Source: Amycolatopsis anabasis (lineage in GTDB: Bacteria; Actinomycetota; Actinomycetes; Mycobacteriales; Pseudonocardiaceae). Taken from it: DNA of 64,000 bases. The DNA lies in assembly GCF_009765355.1 (NCBI RefSeq), contig NZ_VTHK01000008.1:215212-279211 (forward strand), read 5' to 3'. The translations under genes were made by a program, and so were the position numbers. Below, piece after piece: positions 58,144-64,000 of the stretch (the first letter of the stretch is position 1; every line of letters begins with the position of its first letter). The notes under the pieces were generated by a model that had not been told where the DNA came from, made no database searches, and saw only the letters and a list, made by a program, of their open reading frames with translations.

Positions 58144-59271
58144 ATGGCTCCTCGCAGGACACCGCCGTTCCGAGCCGATCACGTGGGCAGCCTGCTGCGG
58201 CCCCCGGAGCTGCACCGGGCGCGCCAGGCGTTCGCCGACGGGACGAGCACCGCCGCCGAACTCCGCGCCGCCGAGGACGCCGCGATCACCGACGTGGTCG
58301 CGATGCAGCGGGCCGCCGGGCTCCGGTCGGCGACCGACGGCGAATTCCGCCGCTCCTCCTGGCACATGGACTTCATCTACCAGCTCGACGGCGTGTCCCG
58401 CACCGAGGAACGCCTGCACGTGAAGTTCCGCAACGCCGCCGGTGACCTGGAATTCACCCCGCTCGGCCTGCGCGTCGACGCACCCGTTGGCCTGTCCGGG
58501 ACGATCTTCGGCGACGACTTCGCCTTCCTCAAGTCCATTGTGGACCCGGGCGTCACGCCGAAGCAGACGATCCCGTCCCCGAGCATGGTGTACTACCGCG
58601 GCGGCCGGGCGGCGGTCGACGAGCGCGTCTACCCGGATCTGGAGGAGTTCTTCGCCGACCTGTCCGCGGCCTACGCGCGCGAGGTCGCCGGGATGGCCGC
58701 GCTCGGCTGCACGTACCTGCAGCTCGACGACACCAGCCTGGCCTACCTCAACGATCCGGAGCAGCGCGAGATGATCGCCGCGCTCGGCGGCGATCCGGAC
58801 ACCCTGCACCTGCGCAACATCGCCCAGATCAACGCCGCCCTCGCCGACCGGCCCGCCGGGCTGACCGTCACCACCCACCTGTGCCGGGGCAATTTCCGCT
58901 CTTCCTGGGTGGCCGAAGGCGGTTACGAATTCGTCGCCGAGGCGCTGTTCACCGAATTGAACGTGGACGGTTTCTTCCTGGAATACGACGACGAACGTTC
59001 CGGCGGTTTCGAACCCCTGCGGTTCGTGCCGCGCGACAAGTACGTCGTCCTCGGCCTGGTCACCACCAAACGCGGCGAACTGGAAACCGTCGACCAGCTG
59101 CGCCGCCGCATCGACGAGGCCGCGAAGTACCTCGACCTCGACCAGCTCTGCCTGTCCCCGCAATGCGGGTTCTCCTCGACCGTCGAGGGCAACGACCTCA
59201 CCGCCGATCAGCAGGCCCGCAAACTGGCGCGGATAGCCGAAACCGCCGATCTGGTGTGGGGCGCCACCTGA
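58144..59271 (+). CDS. MetE C-terminal-like cobalamin-independent methyltransferase
   Basis: 375 aa. The C-terminal half of MetE (methionine synthase) as a stand-alone TIM barrel. Zinc ligands are visible as THLCRGN (H-x-C) and SPQCGFSS (Cys), plus a Glu in EALFTELNVD. Such short MetE-like proteins often use methyl donors other than tetrahydrofolate; the substrate is unknown. ATG 58144, an IclR regulator starts 27 nt downstream. Probably not housekeeping methionine synthesis. Confidence 0.8.
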   Translation: MAPRRTPPFRADHVGSLLRPPELHRARQAFADGTSTAAELRAAEDAAITDVVAMQRAAGLRSATDGEFRRSSWHMDFIYQLDGVSRTEERLHVKFRNAAGDLEFTPLGLRVDAPVGLSGTIFGDDFAFLKSIVDPGVTPKQTIPSPSMVYYRGGRAAVDERVYPDLEEFFADLSAAYAREVAGMAALGCTYLQLDDTSLAYLNDPEQREMIAALGGDPDTLHLRNIAQINAALADRPAGLTVTTHLCRGNFRSSWVAEGGYEFVAEALFTELNVDGFFLEYDDERSGGFEPLRFVPRDKYVVLGLVTTKRGELETVDQLRRRIDEAAKYLDLDQLCLSPQCGFSSTVEGNDLTADQQARKLARIAETADLVWGAT

Positions 59272-59298
59272 CTCGCCGGTACCCGGTTGAATGGGGCG

Positions 59299-60135
59299 AT
59301 GCGCCACAACACCGACCGCGCGCCGTCGGTCGCCGGCCGGGTTCTGGACGTGCTCGGCGCGTTCACCCCGGACCGTTCCGAACTGAGCCTGTCCGAGCTG
59401 AGCCGCCGGACCGGGCTGCCCCTGTCCACCGCGCACCGGCTGGTCGGCGAGCTGACCCGGCGCGGCGCCCTGGAACGCACCGACCGCGGCCGGTACCGGG
59501 TCGGGCTGTGGCTGTGGGAGGTCGCCTCGCTCGCCCCGCACGGGATGGGGCTGCGGGAGACCGCGATGCCGTTCCTCGAAGACCTGTACGAAGCCACCCA
59601 CGAGAACGTCCAGCTGGTCGTGCTGGACGCGCCGGACGTTGTTTACCTGGAGCGGATTTCCGGGCGGGGCGCGGTGAACGTGGTCTCCCGGCCCGGCGGC
59701 CGCCTCCCGGCGCACGCCACCGGCGTCGGCCTGGTGCTGCTCGCGCACGCGCCGGCCGAGGTGCAGGAAAGCGTGCTCGCCGCCCCGCTCAAACGCTTCA
59801 CCCGCAACACGATCGCCGCACCCGACCGGCTGCGGCGGGTGCTCGCCGACGTCCGCCGCGACGGGTTCGCGATCAGCGACCGGCAGGTCGAACTGGTGGC
59901 CCTTTCGGTCGCGGCGCCGGTGTTCGGCCCGGACGACACCGTGGTCGCCGCGCTGTCGATCGTGGTCCCGGCCGAGGGCGCCGAGCCGATGGCGCTGGTG
60001 CCCGCGGTGCGCGCCGCCGCGCGCGGGGTGTCCCGCTCGCTCGGCGCACCCCGGACAAAGTCTTCCGCTCAGCGGAAGGTCAGCTCGTCTGGGCGGGCGG
60101 TCGAAAGCACGCTGGGGGTCGATCGAGCGGAGTGA
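59299..60135 (+). CDS. IclR-family regulator of 4-hydroxybenzoate use (PobR-like)
   Basis: 278 aa. N-terminal HTH (GRVLDVLGAFTPDRSELSLSELSRRTGLPLSTAHRLVGELTRRG) and C-terminal IclR effector domain (HENVQLVVLDAPDVVYLERISG ... LPAHATGVGLVLLA). IclR proteins commonly control aromatic catabolism. Its stop lies 10 nt before pobA, so it probably activates or represses that gene in response to 4-hydroxybenzoate. ATG 59299 was chosen over TTG 59287. Confidence 0.88.
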   Translation: MRHNTDRAPSVAGRVLDVLGAFTPDRSELSLSELSRRTGLPLSTAHRLVGELTRRGALERTDRGRYRVGLWLWEVASLAPHGMGLRETAMPFLEDLYEATHENVQLVVLDAPDVVYLERISGRGAVNVVSRPGGRLPAHATGVGLVLLAHAPAEVQESVLAAPLKRFTRNTIAAPDRLRRVLADVRRDGFAISDRQVELVALSVAAPVFGPDDTVVAALSIVVPAEGAEPMALVPAVRAAARGVSRSLGAPRTKSSAQRKVSSSGRAVESTLGVDRAE

Positions 60136-60145
60136 GGAGTTTCGC

Positions 60146-61324
60146 GTGACGCGCACCCAGGTTGGCATCATCGGCGCCGGTCCGGCCGGACTGCTGCTCT
60201 CGTACCTGCTGCACGGCGAGGGCATCGACGCGGTCGTGCTGGAGGCGCGCAGCCGGTCCTACGTCGAGCAGCGGGTGCGCGCCGGGGTCTGCGAACACCC
60301 CACCGTGGAACTGCTCACCGAACTCGGCCTCGGCGACCGCCTGGCCCGCGAAGGCTTGCCGCACCACGGTTTCTCGCTCCGCTTCGACGGCGAGGACCAC
60401 CGGATCGCGCTCACCGAGCTGACCGGGAAGTCGATCACCGTCTACGGTCAGCAGGAGATCGTCAAGGATCTGATCGCCGCGCACGAGGCGAAGGGCTGGC
60501 CGATCGAATTCGAAGTGTCCGAAGTGGACATCCAGGATCTGGAATCGGACCGGCCGCGGCTCACCTACCGCGATCCGCGCGGTGGCGCGCGGGAACTCGT
60601 CTGCGATTTCGTCGCGGGCTGCGACGGTTTCCACGGGATCAGCCGGCCGGCCATTCCGGCGGGGCGGCTGCGCACGCTGGATCGCGAATACCCGTTCGCC
60701 TGGCTGGGCGTGCTGGCGGAGACCCCGCCCTCGCACGAGGAACTGATCTACGCGCACCACGAACGCGGTTTCGCGCTGCACAGCATGCGTTCGCCCGAGC
60801 TCACCCGGCTCTACCTCCAGGTCGCGCCGGACGAACGGCTCGAGGACTGGCCGGACGAGCGGATCTGGGCCGAGCTCGCGCTGCGGCTGGAGACGAGCGG
60901 CGACTTCGCGTTGCACGAGGGCCCCTTGGTGGACAAGGGAATCACGCCGATGCGCAGTTTCGTCACCGAGCCGATGGCCTACCGCAGGCTGTTCCTGGCC
61001 GGGGACGCGGCGCACATCGTGCCGCCGACCGGGGCGAAGGGGATGAACCTGGCCGTCGCGGACGTCTACGCGCTTTCGGCGGCCCTGACCGAATGGGTGC
61101 GCCACAACCGGACCGAGCTAGCCGAGTCCTATTCGGACACTTGCCTGCGGCGGGTGTGGCGGGCCGAGCACTTCTCCTGGTTCATGACCACGATGCTGCA
61201 CGTGGATCCGGGCGCGGACGAGTTCGCCCGCCGCTTGCAGCTCTCCCAGTTGCGCTACACGGCGTCCTCGGCCGCGGCGGCGACCAGCCTCGCGGAGAAC
61301 TACGTGGGCCTGCCGTTCGCCTGA
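60146..61324 (+). CDS. pobA: 4-hydroxybenzoate 3-monooxygenase
   Basis: 392 aa, flavoprotein hydroxylase converting 4-hydroxybenzoate to protocatechuate. N-terminal GAGPAGLLLSYLL FAD site, PHBH-specific ARSRSYVEQRVRAGVCEH, DG motif VAGCDGFHGISR and GD motif FLAGDAAHIVPPTGAKGMNLA. Length matches PobA (about 390 aa). GTG 60146 follows GTGAGGAGTTTCGC. Coupled by 10 nt to the IclR-type regulator. Confidence 0.95.
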   Translation: MTRTQVGIIGAGPAGLLLSYLLHGEGIDAVVLEARSRSYVEQRVRAGVCEHPTVELLTELGLGDRLAREGLPHHGFSLRFDGEDHRIALTELTGKSITVYGQQEIVKDLIAAHEAKGWPIEFEVSEVDIQDLESDRPRLTYRDPRGGARELVCDFVAGCDGFHGISRPAIPAGRLRTLDREYPFAWLGVLAETPPSHEELIYAHHERGFALHSMRSPELTRLYLQVAPDERLEDWPDERIWAELALRLETSGDFALHEGPLVDKGITPMRSFVTEPMAYRRLFLAGDAAHIVPPTGAKGMNLAVADVYALSAALTEWVRHNRTELAESYSDTCLRRVWRAEHFSWFMTTMLHVDPGADEFARRLQLSQLRYTASSAAAATSLAENYVGLPFA

Positions 61325-61325
61325 T

Positions 61326-61373
61326 CGTCAACCTGTGGTTGACGGATCTCGGGTCGTCAACTTATGGTTGACG
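61326..61373. promoter_or_regulatory. Twin palindromic operators over a leaderless promoter
   Basis: CGTCAAC-CTGTG-GTTGACG (61326-61344) and CGTCAAC-TTATG-GTTGACG (61355-61373), 29 bp apart centre to centre. TTGACG (61339-61344) and TATGGT (61363-61368), 18 bp apart, overlap them. The ATG follows at 61375, so binding would block the promoter. Confidence 0.8.
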
Positions 61374-61374
61374 C

Positions 61375-62115
61375 ATGACCACTCCACCACCACGGCTCGA
61401 CGAACTGATCGAGTTCATCAGGAACCAGGCCCCGGAGGCCGACGTGCTCGGCCACCTGTCCGCCGCGGTCCTCGCCGCCGACCACCTCGGCGAGGTCGCC
61501 GACCACCTGATCGGCCACTTCGTCGACCAGGCCCGGCGCTCCGGCGCCTCCTGGACCGAGATCGGCGCCAGCATGGGCGTGAGCAAGCAGGCGGCCCAGA
61601 AGCGGTTCGTGCCCAAGGATGTCGACATGGAGACCGTCGCCGACATCGCACGTGTATACAACCGGTATACGCTTCGTGCGCGGCAGGTGATCGTGGCGGC
61701 GCAGGAGTCGGCCTTCGCCGCGGGCAGCGAGACGATCGGCACCGAGCACCTCCTGTCCGGTTTGCTGAGCCAGGAGGAAGGCATCGCCGCCCTGGTGATC
61801 GCGAAACTCGGGGCGCCCCTCGGCGAGGTCCGGGCGAAGGTCGGCGCGGTGATCGGCCCGGGGACCGGCGCGGCGCCGGGCAAGATCACCATCGGCGCGC
61901 CGGTGAAGAAGGTGCTCGAACTGACCCTGCGCGAGGCGCTCCGGCTGGGGCACAACTACGTGGGCACCGAGCACATGTTGCTGGCCCTGCTCGAGCACGG
62001 CGAGGGCGCCGGGGCGGAAGTGCTGGGCCAGATCGGGGTCGCCAAGGCCGACGCGGAGCGCGAAATCGTCGCGATGCTCGGCTGCGTTTTGGCGGAAGAC
62101 GGCAAGAAAGGTTAG
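61375..62115 (+). CDS. HTH plus double Clp-N domain protein
   Basis: 246 aa. The N-terminal helical region contains SGASWTEIGASMGVSKQAAQKRF, an HTH-like segment near residues 60-82. Two Clp N-terminal repeats follow (FAAGSETIGTEHLLSGLLSQEEGIAA and GHNYVGTEHMLLALLEHGEGAGAEV), the substrate-binding module of ClpC/ClpA. No AAA+ ATPase is attached. It may be a regulator whose DNA binding responds to unfolded proteins or small ligands. Twin palindromes directly upstream suggest it controls its own promoter. Leaderless. Confidence 0.82.
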   Translation: MTTPPPRLDELIEFIRNQAPEADVLGHLSAAVLAADHLGEVADHLIGHFVDQARRSGASWTEIGASMGVSKQAAQKRFVPKDVDMETVADIARVYNRYTLRARQVIVAAQESAFAAGSETIGTEHLLSGLLSQEEGIAALVIAKLGAPLGEVRAKVGAVIGPGTGAAPGKITIGAPVKKVLELTLREALRLGHNYVGTEHMLLALLEHGEGAGAEVLGQIGVAKADAEREIVAMLGCVLAEDGKKG

Positions 62116-62132
62116 TTGGAACTTTCGGAGGT

Positions 62133-62145
62133 GTTACTTAATAAC
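62133..62145. promoter_or_regulatory. Palindrome upstream of the trypsin gene
   Basis: GTTA-CTTAA-TAAC, a 13-bp inverted repeat in an otherwise GC-rich leader, 62 nt before the trypsin ATG. Candidate operator or promoter element. Confidence 0.35.
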
Positions 62146-62206
62146 CAACGTCACCTACCTTCCGTGGTGTCCCCAGGGGCAAGGGGACACGGAAGGAGAG
62201 GCGGAC

Positions 62207-62980
62207 ATGAAGGCACGTTCACTGCTCGCGGGCCTGGTCACGGGCGCCGCGTGCGTGCTGACGAGTGTCATGGGAGCGGGTTCGGCGGGTGCGGACGTCA
62301 ACCCGTTCATCGTCGGCGGTGGCGACGCCGACCAGACGTACTCGTTCATGGTGTCCCTGCAGGACGGGTCGGGCAACCATTTCTGCGGCGGCTCACTCAT
62401 CAAACCGGATTGGGTGCTCACCGCGGCGCATTGCGTGCAGAGTGAGCAGCCCGGTTCGGTGAAGGCGCGGATCGGCACCACCGACCGCACGCAGGGCGGC
62501 GAAGAGGCGCAGGCGTCGAAGATCATCGTGCATCCCGACTACGGCAAGCAGGAAGCCGGTGGGGATATCGCGCTGGTCCAGTTGTCGGCGCCGGCCAAGG
62601 CGGCTCCGGTGGATCTCGGCAGCAAGGCCGACGCCGGGACCAAGTCGCGGCTCATCGGCTGGGGGCAGACCTGCCCCGAGCGCGGTGCGTGCGGTGCGCC
62701 GAAGACCCTGCAGCAGTTGGACACCGAGGTCGTCGATGCCGGTAAGTGCACCGGGATCGACGGCAAGGTGGAACTGTGCACCAACAACCCGGACGGCGAC
62801 AAGGGCGCGTGCTACGGCGATTCGGGTGGTCCACAGGTCGTGCAGGCCGACGGCAAGTGGCAGCTGATCGGGGTGACGAGCCGCAGCGGCAACGGCGACT
62901 CGACCTGTGCGACGGGGCCGTCGATCTACACCTCGGCGGTGGCCTACACGTCCTGGATCGGGCAGAACTCCGGGTCGTGA
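62207..62980 (+). CDS. Secreted trypsin-like serine protease (S1A)
   Basis: 257 aa. Signal peptide MKARSLLAGLVTGAACVLTSV with cleavage near GADA. The mature start region FIVGGGDA resembles an IVGG zymogen site. The triad is His in LTAAHC, Asp in GGDIALVQL and Ser in ACYGDSGGP, with the usual Cys pairs. Likely trypsin-type. ATG 62207 follows GGAAGGAGAGG. No dedicated inhibitor or processing gene is beside it. Confidence 0.93.
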   Translation: MKARSLLAGLVTGAACVLTSVMGAGSAGADVNPFIVGGGDADQTYSFMVSLQDGSGNHFCGGSLIKPDWVLTAAHCVQSEQPGSVKARIGTTDRTQGGEEAQASKIIVHPDYGKQEAGGDIALVQLSAPAKAAPVDLGSKADAGTKSRLIGWGQTCPERGACGAPKTLQQLDTEVVDAGKCTGIDGKVELCTNNPDGDKGACYGDSGGPQVVQADGKWQLIGVTSRSGNGDSTCATGPSIYTSAVAYTSWIGQNSGS

Positions 62981-63032
62981 TGAGGGGCCGGGTGCGGGAG
63001 TCGGGGTGTTCCGGCTCCCGCACCCGGATTTC

Positions 63033-63695
63033 TCATTCGTTGCGTTGGAAATGGAATGGGCAGTGCGTTCCGCCCATGCCGATCGTGGTGCGGCGCTCGA
63101 ACCGGAAGCCGTGCCGTGCGGGATCGATCGCCTCGATCCAGTTGGCGTCGAACGCGCACATCGACGGGGTCAGTTCCGGCGCCCCGTTCGCGACCAGCAC
63201 ATCGTGGTAGAAGCACCGGTGCACGTCCTCGAAGAACCGGCGGTCGTCATCGGCCGCGTGCCGGAACTCGAAACCCGCGCCGAACGCGTACTTCTCGCGT
63301 GATTTGGCCATGTCCACCATGGCCGTGAACGGATCCGGCGCCGCGTCGAGCATCGCGCGGGTGCCGGATCGCATGTCCTCGGCATACGGCTCGACGAACG
63401 CGGCCTGGATGGCCGCGATGGCCTTGTCCCGGCCCAGTTCCGGACGCAGGAACTGGTACGCGGCGACCAGTGCGAGCGTCAGTTTCAGGTTGTACCGGGC
63501 CGGTTCGTCGACGATGAGGTGCGCGTTCGATTCCTCGAGTTCGGCGTGCCGCCGCCGGATGGCGCCGAGCCGATCCGCGGGCAGCTCGAGGGCGCGCGCG
63601 AGGTGCTCGAAGAAGCCGTCGAGGAGCAGGGTCAGATCTTTGGCCGGGTCCGGGGTGTACTCACCCTCGGCCAGACCGAATCGGTCGGTGGACAC
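63033..63695 (-). CDS. L-2-amino-thiazoline-4-carboxylic acid hydrolase-like protein
   Basis: 220 aa. Helical protein with the family-type core RPELGRDKAIAAIQAAF ... MRSGTRAMLDAAPD and a C-terminal part VHRCFYHDVLVANGAPELTPSMCAFDANWIEAID, ending THCPFHFQRNE. This corresponds to the ATC_hydrolase domain, in which conserved Cys and His residues occur. GTG 63695 follows AAGGAACATGTCTC. Substrate not demonstrated; many members have unrelated roles. Confidence 0.75.
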   Translation of the reverse strand: MSTDRFGLAEGEYTPDPAKDLTLLLDGFFEHLARALELPADRLGAIRRRHAELEESNAHLIVDEPARYNLKLTLALVAAYQFLRPELGRDKAIAAIQAAFVEPYAEDMRSGTRAMLDAAPDPFTAMVDMAKSREKYAFGAGFEFRHAADDDRRFFEDVHRCFYHDVLVANGAPELTPSMCAFDANWIEAIDPARHGFRFERRTTIGMGGTHCPFHFQRNE

Positions 63696-63854
63696 GAGAC
63701 ATGTTCCTTTCCACGGGAAACACGTCAGCGCACTCCACCGACCGACCTGGCGCTGACTGTTTTCTGCTTTGACGCTTCCGTTGTACCACACCGGCCGCCC
63801 GCCACCCAGGCACGTTTCTGGTCGCGTGTGTTCCCCGTTCCGGTCGCCGAACTC

Positions 63855-63902
63855 CACACTCGGGCAAGCGAAACACACACTCAGGCAACCGAAATACACA
63901 CT
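63855..63902. repeat. 21-bp imperfect tandem repeats
   Basis: CACACT begins units at 63855, 63876 and 63897, each followed by C(G/A)GGCAA-type sequence, giving about two and a half 21-bp units. It lies upstream of the ATC-hydrolase-like gene. 63903-64000 holds no gene. Confidence 0.7.
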
Positions 63903-64000
63903 CGGGACCACTTACATGGACAACTCGCGTGCCCGAACGTGCATGAACCGCCCCGGGTTCGGTAGAGACTCGTTACTGGGGTCAGGCGACCAGGCTTGTC

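Noticed and set aside
58045..60225. A 726-codon minus-strand frame
   Set aside because: Antisense to the MetE-like and IclR genes, composition typical of shadow frames.
57093..62980. Functional link between the Trypco1-like protein and the trypsin
   Set aside because: They are 5 kb apart in different units, and the trypsin is secreted whereas the Trypco1-like protein is cytosolic.
63855..63902. CRISPR array
   Set aside because: Units are adjacent without unique spacers and are too few and too degenerate.

Overview
The window is high-GC actinomycete chromosome with many GTG starts, 4-nt start/stop overlaps and leaderless-looking promoters. The glnX-glnH-pknG operon, EspG-like and PPE-like proteins and an EspR-like regulator point to mycolata or Pseudonocardiaceae. 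The class III lanthipeptide locus and overall style fit an Amycolatopsis-like genus best; this is inferred from gene content, not from a search.

Layout. 1-1.3 kb: 5' part of a Wadjet JetA (DUF3375) gene running off the left edge, then tRNA-Lys. 1.7-4.5 kb: BlaI repressor and M56 protease with BlaI-type operators (TACTAC-N5-GTAGTA) in front of three transcription units of small membrane proteins, plus a decayed partial gene duplication. 4.5-11.2 kb: SapB/AmfS-type class III lanthipeptide locus (LanKC, a 49-aa precursor, two ABC exporters). 11.3-14.9 kb: thioesterase/transhydrogenase pair divergent from a ThDP enzyme. 15-22 kb: desaturase, cold-shock gene, secreted hydrolase, small membrane proteins with a TetR regulator, NarL-type two-component system. 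22.2-27.1 kb: glnX-glnH-pknG, sensing amino acids outside the cell and signalling to the kinase PknG. 27.2-34 kb: EspG-like pair, thioesterase, MFS symporter and a five-gene set of WXG/PPE-like proteins without a secretion core. 34-41 kb: SigE-type sigma factor operon, AraC regulator, L,D-transpeptidase, second cold-shock gene, small conserved genes. 41.1-41.4 kb: tRNA-Glu, -Asp, -Phe.

43.4-49.2 kb is the most unusual stretch. It holds an ArsR-SRPBCC fusion with its operator inside the promoter and an NB-ARC/TPR (NLR-like) protein whose N-terminus carries an amyloid-like motif. A small minus-strand protein 2.3 kb away ends in the matching motif, giving a candidate NLR/effector signalling pair. 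Between them lies a GT-B-like gene containing six exact 7-bp repeats. 49-56.7 kb: PAS-GGDEF-EAL protein, stand-alone ketosynthase, and a coupled XRE / ImmA-IrrE / membrane protein / FAD monooxygenase operon. 57-64 kb: Trypco1-type protein, GNAT, MetE-like protein, IclR regulator with PobA, an HTH-ClpN protein behind twin palindromes, a secreted trypsin and an ATC-hydrolase-like protein.
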